In this document: piece after piece, positions 10,733 through 25,700 of the stretch
Position numbering within the stretch: position 1 is the stretch's first letter
Layout: each line of letters opens with the position of its first letter
From: Xiphophorus maculatus
Taxonomy: Eukaryota > Chordata > Actinopteri > Cyprinodontiformes > Poeciliidae
Length of the DNA stretch: 64,000 bases
Direction of reading: 5' to 3'
Assembly (NCBI RefSeq): GCF_002775205.1
Contig: NC_036461.1
Location: forward strand, 16,588,015-16,652,014
Made by a program: the position numbers and the translations under genes
The notes under the pieces: generated by a model
The model's database searches: none
Told to the model about the DNA's origin: nothing
The model's input: only the letters and a program-made list of their open reading frames with translations

Positions 10733-13700
10733 ATGGCCGCAGTTGCCCTCATGATTCTGGCTGTTCTTGGATTCTGCAACACATTCATGGGTAAAGAACC
10801 AAGTTTTCCTGATGAAGTAGAGCATTCAATTTGTGCAAAGATTCCTGTGTTTACTAAAACGTGTGATATCAGAGATCTGGTAACTAAATAGCCAACCTGC
10901 TCTTTAAGAGCAGATGTACTTCAGCACTCAGAGACTGTTTGAGTTGGACTTTTATAATCCTTAAAGGTTTATAAGTTCTTTTCCTTTAATGTTTTACCAA
11001 TGTTACATGATATGTAGCATTGGTGGCTTGGTGTAAATTTACAGCATCTCTCTTAATTAGACAGAAATATCTGAGGACTTCTACCAGCATTACCACACAG
11101 CTTGTAAGAGTGTCAAGACAAACCTATACGAGGATTTAATTTCATCTATGTCTTTTGATAATGTGCATTAAAAATTCAAAGGGCTGTTTTCCCACAATAA
11201 AGTAATAATATTTGCCCTTTGTCACAGTTAGTGCTGGTGTTGATTTGCAAGAAAATGGACCTGCAAAACACAAATTAAAGGAGGTATTGTAATTTGTCTT
11301 TCTCTATAAGATGCATGTGTCATTGTCTATGTCCTATATCTAATGTATTGCTCAACTCAATTGTGTTTTTCTGCTGCAGACAGAACGTTTCATGTCAGTA
11401 CTTTGCACAGCACTGCCTGGCTCTCTGTCCTCTTCCCCATCAGGTAAAGCAGTGCAATCGGCACTGAGGAAGTTGCACTGTTGCTTGCATGAGAGATTTG
11501 TTTCTTCAGGAATTCATGATTCTTCAGGAAGTTGTGACATTTCTGATTTTTGTTTTTCCTTGTCATCAGTTCATACTCTCACACCAGCTCACATCACAGG
11601 CCTTCACACACTGGGACTGCCTCTATCCCACAGGTACATGCACAGTCTGCAGTAAAACACAGACAGACACTTACTTTAGTCCTCAAAGTTATGGGCCTGT
11701 TACTGTCATCAAGAAATGCTAAATAGTTATGGTTGATGAACCTCCTAAGCAAAACAAATTAGAGATTGGCATAAATGTTGCAGCAAAAAGTTGCTTCTTT
11801 GCTTTAAAATGAAGATAAAGGAAATGCTGATGTGCATTTCTGGTCAGTAGACTGAAAGTAGGATGCACACTGGCTTTTAACGTACAAGAAAAACAAATTT
11901 GGTAGTTTGGAGATATTTACAATCAATTGTAAATAGCTTACACACACTGTCATGGTGTGCAAACTACACCGTGAATGTCCACACAATACCTCTATTAGAG
12001 TGAAGAGGTTTTAAAACGTCCATTTGTAAACAGCAAACCATAGATTGCAGGCTAGCAACCAGCTAATTTCAACTTGTTATGTTTGTGTTTCTCTAGAAAA
12101 AGCAAAACAAAAGGAATGTACAAGGATCTGCACATTAATGTTCCTTGAAAAATATTTGTAACTTTTGTAACTTTTATGCTATATTTTTGCTTTAGTCTAT
12201 GTATTAAAATAAAAATGATCAATAAATAAATGTCACAGATAATATTTTGACTTTATTAATCAACACTGTGAATGATTGTCACTTTTCTGTTTGACATAAA
12301 AACAATTAGAGAACATAGACTGATAGTCTCATGAAGAGTTAAGCATTTTGATAAAATTTTGACTATGTTTACAGCTTCTTATGCCATGCATTTTTTTTTT
12401 AATTATCAGGAATGAAGCCTCCACAGTTGTCAAGAGGCTGAGAGGTAAGATTAATCAAAACAATGCTTTGCCACTAGGCACTTTTCAGATTATATATTAG
12501 AAAGTATTTCATTCAAGATTGGCAGAAAGTTCACATCAAGTGCAGATCATATCATATCAATGTTCTGATTAGGATGCACTTTAAAGAAAAAGGTATTGCA
12601 TCAATAGCCATGCCGTGAATTGAGCTTATCTGTACGGATATGATAGTCAGCCATAAACACAGAACACTGACCTTCAAGCCACATAATTATGAACACAGCA
12701 TGACTACAAGAATAAAACATCTCTGTTTGCTGAAATCTTAAAATGTGCTCAAACTGCTTTGTCATACCAAGCATTTTATGTAATATATTCTCTATGTCTG
12801 TACAGAGCTGTTTTCCATGTTTAATCCCAAAGTGGTAACTCAGCATGAGGATCAGATCTCCTTGCACCACGGGTAACATACAGCAATCAACCATCCAAGT
12901 GCTTGAATGTAAAAATTGTACTATTCCTCATGTGTGGAGGTAATGTGTTTCAGGAGTTTAATACAAGAGACAGAAGACCTTTCCTCTTACCTTTCCAAAC
13001 AGGTATATTCAGTCTATTCATGCAAGCTGTCATGAGTTCTAAGCATTTAATTTATTTGTACTGAATCAAACCCAGCTGGCTTTATGTCCTAGGAGGCGAC
13101 AGACTGGAACATCGTGCTGTTGTTCATCCCTGTAGATTTAACATGTGCCTGTTCAACAGATGTGAGGCTTCTTGTGTCAAATCTACAAAAATAATCAATT
13201 TTACCCTTTGAATATAGTGTGTATAAAAGAGGCGTGTGTTTCTTTGCATTATAGGGTGTTGAAAGCATTAAAACCACAGTTCAGGAAGTGGGCGCAGCTC
13301 TGAGGATGCTGCAGAAGCAGGTGTGATTTTGATGTTCCATAAAACTCTGTCATCAACCAATAGAACAGTGATAAAAAAATCAGAGACAATAACTGTATAC
13401 TGTTATGCTGGAAATGTGCTTCCAGGTGCATCACACTATGGTTCGTGTAGTGGTTTGGAGTGAACATCGTCAAGAAGACAGGTGAATGTTTGATGAAAAC
13501 TAAAGTTTAAAGTACTGTTCCTTGTTGATACATATGGGTGCAGTATGTTGGTATTATACAGAGCCTGGTAAAAGTGTTAATAAGAAAGTGTTAAGAAAGT
13601 AATAAAAAGGATTAATTATTAAAAGTAGCAAGAAATACAACATGTTTCATTGTGTTTTTAGGTGATAAACCAAGGTAATTCAAAGTGCTTCAGAAAACAA

Positions 13701-16700
13701 ACAATAAACAAACAAAAAATAAATATTACATCACACTGGCAAAATACAGGGAAGTAATAAATGCTATAATCCAGACTAGAAAAAAAAAAAATCAAGGTTC
13801 ACGTTTTAAAAATCAAAGTCAACTCTACACAGGTGGTTTTAAAGGAAGTCAGTGTTTCAGTCGTTTTGCAGTTTTCTGGAAGATTAGAGGACGTCCTGGT
13901 GGCAGAATTATACTGTGAAGTGCCTTTTCATCAGCAGCAAGGCTGTGGGGAGTTTATGGGAGATGGAGGGAGATAAATGTACACCTGAAGTAACACCTGT
14001 TACTTCCCACATAGTAGCTACTGGGCCTTAATTATTTCAAAATCATTTAAGAATCATAGCCCATCAGACCGGCAAATAGTTCTATGTGTTGACTCAGGAG
14101 CACTGTTCACAAATGTGCACTACCCTTTCCACATTTCTATGTGGAAAACAGTTTTTAAAAACGCATAATAATTTATTTATTTTTGCCTTATAACTATGCT
14201 CAACTTTGTGTTCATCTACTACACAAATCCTATAAAAACACACTTAAGTTTATACAACACAAAATGAGCAAAACTTCAAAATGAGGGCTTTTCTACAATG
14301 TATGCTTATAAGCTGTGAAGGATTGTCAGAGTTACATGTTTCCTGTTTTTGCTTTGTGGTAGGTGTGATTGTGCAAATGAAGGCATAAACCCAGGTCTAC
14401 ATAAAGCGTTCCTACTGAAAGCACTGCAGGTACAGCACTGACTGGTGCATGACTTGTAATGTGCATTAGTTTTTCAGAGCTATCTCCATACTTGTGTGTT
14501 TGATCTGCTTTCAGGACTCTGTAAGTGATCTGCTAAAAAATCCAGCTCAGTACAGCCGAGGTGAAGACTTCACCGTTACACTGCAGTCTTTTCCAGTTAT
14601 CCTCGAATCCTACTCAGATTCTGTAAGTGAATAGAAATCAACACTAACTATAGCTCTCTGTGAGCTGTGACCCATATGTTTTCTGTACCATTGGATAAAG
14701 ACTATTAACTAATGTGTAATTTATATGTGATGTGTCTTTCTTTGAAGGAAATCACTGACTCCCAAATAAATGAACTGGCTCTTCAGCTATGGACCAATTT
14801 GGTGAGTTCTCATAAATGAACAGGAAACAAGCTCAGTTTAAAGAACAGTTTGTGCAATCATGTCTGGTATGCAACAAAGCAACGTGCTGTGTAGATAACA
14901 GGACACAGTCACTAAAACCCAAAGTAAGATTGAATAATGATTAGACTTGGTCTGACTGATTAGATAACAGATGTTAAGATTAATCTTGTGAGATTAACCT
15001 CGGGTTGTGTTTCCCATACTTCTTTAAATCTGTGTGTTCAGGGAAACAGAGCATACGTGTGATCACTTTGATTAAACATACAATTACAAAAAAATAATGA
15101 CCCCTTCTCTTCTATCAGCTCCAGCCCTCAATACACCAGACAGAAATGAATGAACTCATTCCCTGCCCTACAGAGGTAAGGTAAACCACTGAATCCCATT
15201 TTCTAAGTCTAAACTTGTTGAACACCTTTAAAAATTTCCAGGAAAGGCCTTTTCTTCGAACATACATAAACACCCCCGATGGAAGAGAGCACGAGAATGT
15301 TGCAAGCAAAGCCTCTGCAGCGATAGATCCTGTAAGAGTTTCTTTGATAAGACCCAAACCTGATTGAAGATAAAGATTCTGCTTTAGAATAATGAGGGAT
15401 TCTCTCTGTTGTCAGGTTATGGGCACTGAAGTGGTTTGCACAGATCGAAATCCATCTCCCACCACACCTACATCAGGTAAAGGATTTTTTTTTTTCAAAA
15501 CTTAAAATCTGGAAAGCACTTAATTTTAGGCTATTTAAAATGAGCTGTTATTTTCCTGTGCAGTTCACAATGTCAGACCTGCGGATATCAAGGTGGTGGC
15601 AGCTGTGGGTGACTCTCTGACAGTAAGTGTTTTTCATCTTTTTTCATGTCAGCAGCTAAGTTAGCTGCATAATGTATCCAACCACAATTGTTATCACAAA
15701 ATCAGTGCATGCAATATCCCTATCACAACTTCTTGGATATAGTGCTTGTTAGGGTGTGATGCTTCTGGCCACCTAGAGGTCCTTTATGCCAGGAACAAAT
15801 CTAGCATTTAGTGAACCAGATCAGAAAGCTCGTAGAGTGAGATCGGGCAATGTGATGATGGTAAAGAAAGAGAGTACTGAGGAGATCAATATTATTGCAT
15901 TAAGGATCAACATTATTATCATGGTATTCAAAAATATGATCAAACTGTCATGTTACACTAATGTTTTTCAGCCATATTAGCGACTTTTAAGTTGATTTCT
16001 AACTCAAGGTAAAAATTTGAATGAGAGACAGGGATGCTGATCAGAGAGCCACATATTACACAAGAATACTGAAAAGTGATTTAAACTTATTGGAAAGGCA
16101 ACCAAAACAGATTTAACTGTATCTCCTTTGTTTGCATTGGTTGTTTCTGTGATGCTACACATCTGATATTATTCCAGGCAGCCAATGGCGTCGGTGCAAA
16201 TCAAAACAACCTCTTGTTGGTCACTTATCAATATCGAGGACTGTCATGGAGGTGAGCTCTGCACTTTGTGATATTAATGATCCTTTTTCCTATGAGCTGA
16301 GATTTAAGTAAACTAAGGTCTGTTTCTGCTATTTTCAGCATCGGTGGGGATGACAACATATCCAATGTGACAACATTGCCTAGTATGTTTGTTTCCGATG
16401 TTTTATTTCAAAATAATTATAACAAATATTTGTTAAATATATTTGCTATAACAAGGTTTTAGCAAATAAAAGGTTGCTCTAAGTGGTATTTGTCTTGGAG
16501 CCTCTTCCAAGACAAACTACCACTTCTTCTTAGCTCCAGGTCCTAGGATGTGATGTTTATGTCATAGGTAAAACTGAACCTAAAACAATTTGGTAATCAC
16601 AATTAATACAATATTTATCAAGAAGGCAATACTTTCCCCCAAGTCCAGATTGTTTGACATTGATTCCTCCCACCCCACTAAATTAAATCACCATGTTAAG

Positions 16701-19700
16701 ATTTTTGTACTCAGGTTTTCTTTGTCTGAATTTTAAATTTGACAGATGACTTGCAATATTCCAGTGTCACATAAACAGTTCAATCAAGGTAATGTTGTAA
16801 AAAAAAAAAAAAAACACTCATAATGGCAGCTTCTGTTGCTGTTTAAACCTTGGACATTTATGGTGCCTTGATGGACGACCTCAGCACACACATCAAATAC
16901 ACGTGCGGTAATGTAGCCTGATAACATCACAGATCTTTGCCTTTAATCTTTGCGCTGATAACAGGCTGGAATTAATATTTAATAATATGTTACATAAATC
17001 AAAATCACACATGCAATGGACACACAAGTCTAGTTCAAACATCAGTGTTGCTGTTCAATTGTTTGATTTGTATTGCAGTTACCTGTGAGCCTAAAATTTA
17101 AAGCAATATGAAGCATTTTTTTTCATCTGTATTGCATTAAAAATAATTGATTGTTTCAATAATTTTTATGAGATGACATTGTCAACTCATGATGTGTGTT
17201 TTTATTTCTATTTTTAATTCTTAAAACAGAAGCTGCAATTCAAGTGGCAAAAATATGTTATTTATGAAGTTGTATCATTTAATAAAGATACACATGTATT
17301 GGGAACAATGAAGAACACAATATTTTTTTAGAATACTTTTATTCAGTCAAATATCCCCACAATATTAAAACAAATCATTTATTTAGTTTCATTTCTTCAT
17401 TTCAATATTAATTTCTTTGTAAATTTATTTAATAATAAAGCAAAAGTCCTGAGCCAGTTTCATTTGACTACTCTTCTAAAATATTCAGTATTGCCCCAGG
17501 ATTAAACATGGATTCTCAATTGATGTTGATGTAGCTGTGTATAGTTTAAATCATTTTTCAAATCCTTGCATTTTGTTAAACTAAAAAGTTAATTACCACA
17601 ATTTTTCCAGTAATGCTACAGATGTTGATTAACTCACTTGATAATATTCTGGTTTGTACAAAAGGAGCCCCAAGTCATTGAAACGACCAAACGGAGCACA
17701 ATTATTTATCTGTAGCTATAAGCGTCAGCATAACATTTTTTTTAATCTGTTTGAATTATTTTTTGTAGACATCCTGAGGGAGTTTAACCCCAATGTGACT
17801 GGATTCTCAACGGGCATCGGAAACCAGGACAGTCCAGGAGCTTCTCTCAATCAGGCTGTACCCGGAGCACAGAGTGTGTCAGTTAACCACCAGACATCTG
17901 AAATATTACTAAGCTTTTTATTTTTTCCCATTATAAATACATGTGTTGTAATATTATCATATCATCTGAATTATCTTATTGAACTTTGTCTTTTGTTACA
18001 GTAACATGGTACATCAAGTACGCACTCTAGTGGCCAAAATGAAAAATGACCCGGTATGGAAGGAATTGTTATTAGCAACTTTATACAACGTCTCATTGTC
18101 ATTGTGCTACTTTGTTCACGTATTACATCACAATCTTTATCTATGATCTTCTTTAGGGTATTGATTTCTTCAATGACTGGAAGGTGATCACCATGTTTAT
18201 TGGTGGCAACGACATATGTGCCTACTGCAAAGACAGTGTATGTGCTTTCTCCTCACACGTTTTAAGACTTAAGCCATATTTTTTAGAGTAATCCTCACAC
18301 CTGATTATTTTTGAGACGTAAACAACCGTATTTCAGATTAAAGTTGTGTAATGAATGATTTACATTAGATTCAAGATGTTTTCACTTACATTGTTTTACA
18401 TGGTAAGGCATGGTCATACAATCAGTACAATACCCTTGAAATGTGACAAAATCCCAAGCAAATGTTTGAACTGAATGTTTCCCATCAAATGAATTTAAAG
18501 AGGTTTTTTTTTTTTCCCACAGGTTGTCTTTTCAGCCAGAAATGTTGTCAATCGAATCCGTGAAGCGCTGGACATACTCCATGAGGAAGTATGTTCTCAT
18601 GGCCTTGCACTGTGCACAGTGTGTCTGAAAAGTGCCAAAGTCTACATTTCAATTACTTACTATGCTAATTTTTTTTTTTTTTTATCATCCAGGTACCTCG
18701 TGCAATTGTTAACATGGTAGAGATGTTCAACATCGTACCCCTGCGTGAAATGCACAAGGACAATTCTTTGGATTGTCCCACCTGGCTGGTCAAGTTAGTG
18801 ATTTTTGTCTCACCAAGGCAAACAGTAAGACTTAAAAACCTGTGACATGTTGCTATTAACTGCCCTGGTGTACATGTTTCAGAATAATTTGCCCCTGCGT
18901 GCTGAAGCCCACTGACGGATCATATGAACTACAGAAGCTCAGTGACTTCAACAGAGCGTATCAGGTACAAATCGGATAAATATTTTTGGCTACTATTTTT
19001 ATGTATTTGGGCATCAAATTTAAGCTGTTTCTGTTGTGGAAGCAATTATATTTTCTCTTTACTTCTTGGAAGAACATAATCAAAGTAAAAGGCTTTTATT
19101 CTGTGTACAAAGAGAGTTCATAGTTCTAATAGTAACAGCATCGTTTTTATTAGTATGCCTTAAAGTATGATTTAAAAAAAAGATGTAATTGAGGTCAGGG
19201 CCATTCCAGAACCTTAATGTTCACCTACTTAATATTTCCAAAAACAGAAATTAACCCAAACTGTATAAACTGCTGCTGATGGCAGCCACATATTGTTTGT
19301 CTGGGATAGCCTTCTAGTTGGGCTCTCCAGGTTTGTCCATATAGCTGTCCCACCTCCACTTTGTGTACACCACCATTTTATACTGGCAGTAAAACAGACC
19401 ATGCTGTTACCACCACCATGCTTTAAAGTTGGAGTGTGATCTTCAAAAGCCTTGCCTCTTCTTCAAACATATTTCATGTCATTGTGGCCAAAATTTTTGA
19501 TCTTTACCTTGTTTGACAACAAAATGCCTCCCAAATGACATGTGGCTAGTCTACTTGGAAAGCAGCAAATTTCAGTCATACGTTCTTTGAGTAAAAATCT
19601 TTCTTTCAATGGATACAAAGGAAATCTAAAAGATCTATGACACAGAGCAGATTTCTGCACGTTTTACTTCTTAATCAAGGAAATCAGTAGAAAAAGTAAC

Positions 19701-22700
19701 TGTTTAATTTCACTTTTAAAAGTTGAAATGGAAAATAATATTGTCAAAAAAATGGTAAAACTATCAGTTTACATGTTGTATTTAGATTTAGACTACTTCT
19801 CATTAGATTTGCATTATTTCATGCTTGCACTGAACCATATTTGTACTAATAAACTACTACTGCAAATAGTAGTAGTTTTGTTCATCAATATTTTCCCAGT
19901 TGAGAAACTGTAATTTTGTACTTGCTTACATGTACTGCATAATGTCCCACAATGCTAAGGAGAATTGTGTTTAGTTCTCAGCATTTTTAAAAAATATTTA
20001 CTCTTAGTAGCTAAGAATGATGCTTATTTCTCCTTTGTATGACATTAAAGGCTGTTTCTGTTCTTAATATGGATTGTATTGAAACAAAAGCTGTCTTAGA
20101 AGCTAAACGGTCTTGTGATATTTGTTACCTTGTCCACCTGGCCGTAATTCTCAACATGTTGTCTCTATTGTCTGCAGCATGGCATGAGAGAGCTGATTGA
20201 ATCTGGAAGGTATGACACACAAAACAACTTCACGGTGGTGCTGCAGCCCTTCTTTAGAGAGGTTGTCCTTCCCAGGCTAGAGGTGAGAGTGGGCAGATTT
20301 TACCAAAAAAGTTGTTTCTTCACATTTTGTTTTCTTTTCTATTCATTTTAAAATTCTTTTTACTTTCTATGCTAGGATGGTCGGCCTGATCGCTCTTATT
20401 TCTCTCCTGACTGTTTTCATCTCAGCCAGAAAGCTCACACCCTCATGGCCCGGTCCCTTTGGAACAACATGGTAGAGTTTGTTCCAGGGCATGTCTCATA
20501 TTTGTGTTTTTTCTTCTTTCCTATTTTAATGTAAAATCAGTTAACGGCTCTCACAATGTCTTAGTTGGAGGCAGTTGGCAACAAGACTTACACCCAAGAT
20601 TTCCAAGCTGAAATTGATCTCAAGTGTCCAACAGAGGTAAACAATTTTCAGAAATTGTATTCTATACATTGCTCCAAACATTTGCATGCATTCATTTTCA
20701 TTTTGGTTATTTATCTAGAGCAACCCTTTCATCCGAACAGCAGTCAATAGTGACTACACCTTCCCAGGCCCTCCACCAACATCACCTCCCATTACTGTAG
20801 GTTATGTTTTCCCAAATTAACATAGTAAATATTTATTGTGTGACCAGCATGCTAAAATATATGTATTTGTAATTTTTCTAGAACTGGGGCAGCGATTTCT
20901 ACTGCACTTATACAGCTCCATCAAACTCTGTGCCCACTTCCGGTAAATATCCTGATGATAATCATGCGAAAGGCTGTGTTTGACACATAGAAATGTACAA
21001 ATATCTGGGTTTTGTTAGCCCACAGAGTGCGTCCAGCAGATATTAAGGTGGTGGGGGCTGTTGGAGACTCTCTAACGGTAAGTACTGGTTACAGAGGTCT
21101 AATTTGGTGTTAGAAATATAGAATAAAAGACAACCTGGCTCAACGTCCACCCTTGTTTTACATAATTTGTGCAAAGGTGTCTCTTGGTCTTGTGGATGCT
21201 GACTAGAACTTGAAATCTATTGTTGGGTGGATATACAAATGCTAAAATTGGTATTCTGATGCTATGTCTTCAGGCTGCATTTGGTGCAAGAGCAACAAAC
21301 CTGATGGAGCTTCTTACAGAATACAGAGGAGTGTCATGGAGGTGAGAGATTGCACAAAAGCATTCTGGAAAAAAAAATCATGTAAAACTGTGTGAACTTG
21401 GCTCACTTTGTTTCTCTCTCTACCTAGTATTGGAGGTGATGATACTCTTGAGACTGTCACAACATTGCCCAGTAAGACTCGAGATTTTTTTTTCTACGTT
21501 GTGTAATTGCACAATAGCACCACTAGAGGTCAGTCCTAGCCCAAATAAACGGAAAATCTCTCTGTAATGAATTTTTTTTTCTTGACTTTTTACATCAGAT
21601 GTCCTGAAGAAGTTCAATCCTGGTATCAAAGGGGCTTCAAAGGGAACTGGAAAAGAGCAGACTGGTTTCAACATGGCTGTATCTGGTGCTAAAGTAGGGT
21701 AAGCTCAAACACTGTCCAATGCTGTAGGCATTTTATGAACTCATAAAAACAGCAGCCTGACAATACAGTATATCCAATTATGTGCAGAGGGATTCCAGCT
21801 CAGGTCAGGCGTCTGGTTGATGCCATGAAAAATGATGCTGTGAGTTTTTAACTGATTTTAAACTGCTATTCAGCTTTGTTGCAATGCAACACATTTGATT
21901 CCAATATTTGCTCCGTCTGTCTGTCTCTCTGGATCTTTTATTGGATGGAGCTAGACGGTTGATTTTCAGAATGACTGGAAACTTGTGACTCTCTTCATTG
22001 GAGGCAACGACCTTTGTCAGTACTGCAATGACCGGGTGAGTCGCCTAAAGAGTTCCCTCTGAAATGCACTGAGTCTCTGGTTAAGCCTCACTGAGTGTTT
22101 ATGTGGCACTGCCTCATGATATCACTCCCCAAATGGATCTACGCTCCAGAGCATAATGACGCTTTGTGAGGGGCTCTCCTCTAATAGCCTTATTGTGTCA
22201 GAGTGAGATGAGAGCAGGCATGGTTTCTTTTCAATGAGCACATTCTGTTACCTTACCCCTCCAACACGGACCTCCCGCCTCCCACGTCTATCCCAGCCTC
22301 TGTCTGCATTAAAGAAGCACAGAAGAGGACAGAGACAGGCCTTGTTCCCTACGAGGCATAAACAACTCAGAAGACTTTCTTCATTTAGTTTCTATGACTC
22401 ACCTCAGGCTTTATAGACTCAGCGGCCTTTCTTTAAATGACTCTCTTTTGAAGCAGGGCAGGAGAAACGTTGCATTAATTTAAAATGAGCTCTAGGATTG
22501 GGTGCTTACAAGTTGCATGCCTCCTCTAGCTGAATAGATTTAGACTAAGCCATTTCATGATGCACTTTTTTCTCTTGTTAAGGTAGAGACGCTAAGCAGC
22601 AATGGCAGTTTGCGAGATGGGCCATAGGGGCAGTTGCCCTGGGTGGCATTAAAAGGAGACATAAGTAAAGATAGAGATTATTTAGCTGAGTTTTACCCAG

Positions 22701-25700
22701 AACAGGTTTTCTATTGCTTTCATGCATGTGCAGTCAGTGGAGAGTTGTGTAGAGAAGGCATCCACAGGTTGCTGCTAGTCACACAGCTCCCGCATGGAGA
22801 GGATGTGCAAATTATTCTGAAATGTCTTATTTTCCCTTAGTGACTTTTTGTTACCTTACATCTTGTTAGACCATTTTTGTGTTCAATGGACAAGGAGGTC
22901 CTCAACCAAGGTGCCATCTGCTGTTAAGAAGGCTTAACAAAACTCTGTTCACCATTAATTATTTATTCATTCTGCCTAAAAACCCACAGGCAGCTCTTTC
23001 ACCAGCAAACTTCACCAATTACTTGAGGACAAGCTTGGATATCCTGTACAATGAGGTAAGATGACTATGATACGCCATAAAATCTCAAGTCTAACAGAAA
23101 TTGTTTTCTATACATTTTGTTTAGATCAGCACTGATCCATAAAAGGATCAAATCTGATTAAATTGTTTTTTCTTGGTGTTTGGTTTCAGTTTCCAAGAAC
23201 TATTGTCAACATTTTAGAGATCCTGGAAATTGAAGGCCTTCGCAGAATCAAAAAGGATGGCCTTGGATGCACCTTGGTCCAAAAGTAGGCAACACAATAG
23301 TCTGATCATGTTTTCATAAATCAAGGCCACTGAGTTCTAAATTAAAGCACTTTTTGTCAAAACCTTCTTAATGATGAGCTAGTTCTCTGAATAACTTTAA
23401 GGAGAAATTCTGTTAAGTCAGATTCAGTTTGAAATGTATATAAAAGAGACCAAAAGGTGTCTCTTTAAAATTTTCCAGTTTGCATAGCTTTTGCAAATGC
23501 AGATTTGGCACTGAGTTATTGAAAATTATTGATGTCATTGTTGTTGTAGAGATTCCTGAAGTATTTTTAATTTTAGAACCCCTATAGTGCCAGGCACATA
23601 TAGAGGCACCCAAGGTACAGATGTGAAAAAAGTCTTAAATGTATATTCTTTTACAGTACCATAACAATACACTGAAAAATTAAGAAAATTTGAAGCAAAT
23701 CTAATTTAAGTTTTAATTCAAAACTGCTGGAAATCTTTTTTATATTGAATGACACTGGGAACTCAGAAATACCAGGAGATATTTTAAACACAAATCTGAT
23801 GTAGGCAATAGCAAACATGAAATGGGTCGTCATTGTTTCTTTTAGCAGAATGATGGCCAAGTCAACACAGAAGTGGTTCACCAGCCATTTTGGTTCCCTG
23901 AACTTAACCTGATCAGAGAGCTGAAAAAGACTGAGCTTGAGAGAAAATGCAGGACTCTGAAACATCCATATAGATTTTGTAAAGTGGAATGGTCAAAGGT
24001 TCCTCTCTATATGGTGATTATGATTTTGTAAGAAACAATTATTTTGTACCGAGGTATTTTTCCTCATAATGCACTCAGAATGTTTTCTTTTAGGTTACGT
24101 AACTGTAAGAGACAATTAGTTTATTTTAAAAATATTTCTAGCATGGGTCTCGACAATTATGACCGACATTGAATCCATTTAAAATTAAGCATTTCATTTT
24201 CCTAAATGAGCTGTTAATTTCCTCCATTTGACCCACAGGCAAGTGTGCCCCTGCTTCTTGCTACCTGGAGAGGATTCCCCAGAGCTGGCTGAAATGAAAC
24301 GGATCAACCGGGAACTTCAGGTTTCTAGACAGAGAATAATGTCATCTCTGGAACATGTTATGAGTAAAAGAGGTCAGCAATAACATTTGTATCCACTTTT
24401 GTTAGACTGCGACTGAAAATCTGGTGTATGGAGACCGTTATAACGGCAGAGAGGACTTTGCTGTGGTTGTCCAGCCTTTTTTCAGAAATTCCATCGTTCC
24501 TTTAAATGCTGTAAGCCATCTGCACAATTGCTGTTTCGAGATTTAGGTTTAAGATGGAAACACTCCCATCCTGTTAGAGCACAAAACACACTCAGCGATC
24601 TTGTGCTTGCTTTCTTGTAGGATGGCGTGCCCGACACCACCTACTTCTCCCAGGACTGTTTCCACTTCAGTGAGCGAGGACATGCTGACATGGCTGCTGC
24701 TCTGTGGAACAACATGGTGAGTTTGGCAAGGCCAAAAGTACAAATCTAACTGCAGGGTTTTAGATATAGTGTTGCTAAATTACCACTTAAGCTGAGCAAA
24801 GTCCTGTTTCTGTTTTGTCTCCAGCTGGAGCCAGTGGGTAAAAAACAGACCTACAACAATTTCACCAATGCCAGAAATATCCTCAAGTGCCCCACTGAGG
24901 TAAGACATCTGCTGCAGATTGCCACTGTTGACCCATTTTTGCAATCTATTTTGTTGTAAGTACAGCACAACTACAACATATTCACACTTCTAATGTTTTT
25001 TCCATATTTTGTTGTTAGCTACAGAGCCCCTTGTTGGGCTCCAGAATCAATATGTGTATAGTTTACTTTTAAAAATCTATACTAAATAGCTCACAATGAC
25101 AAAGTCAAAATAACTGTTTAAACACTTTTCTAAATAAAAAGTGTTTATTTAGAACACTAAATAATGAAACGCATCAACCGGATCTAAACACTTTAGAACA
25201 CTAAAGTGTGTCAATGTCCCTTATCTGTTGGGACATTGACACACATTACATGGGTATGTATTCACACACATTGCCATGATGTTCAGGTATCAATTCGAGT
25301 ACATCTGAATTCCATTGGTTGACCTTGAGCACTTTATCGGTGTCCACCAGTGGTCAATTCAACAGCAAGCTCATTTCAGAGCAGAAACCAAACACAAAAA
25401 GTCAGATTAATTCAGTAAGGAAATTTTAAGCAGGACATCAATCTGTAGAAGAAGGAAGCAAAAAATTATTACCTGGACTTAAATTAAGAATCACTCTAAA
25501 GACCTAAAAGCTCCTGAAATGACGTCAGACTTATATAGCACTAAATTTAATGCCCTTGCATTTTTCAGGAGCAGCCGTATATCTTCACAAGCGTGAACAG
25601 CTTTCCCAGTTTGACCACAACCACAGCACCCACAATGGGCAGCACAGCACTGCCTTTCACCCCAGAATGTTCAAGCACTGTCCCAGCATGGCTTGCTGCT

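Larger units (their letters stand above)
15564..20636 (+). other. plb1: plb1 lipase repeat 2, catalytic residues intact
   Basis: A GDSL/SGNH-type lipase unit. GDSL carries the nucleophile Ser358 of the joined protein, GGND covers residues 469-472 (oxyanion hole), and the block D610-C-F-H613 supplies the Asp and His. The order matches the phospholipase B repeats. Several N-glycosylation sites (for example NIS, NVT) fit a secreted domain. The splice phases mirror those of repeat 3, supporting origin by tandem duplication. Confidence 0.92.
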
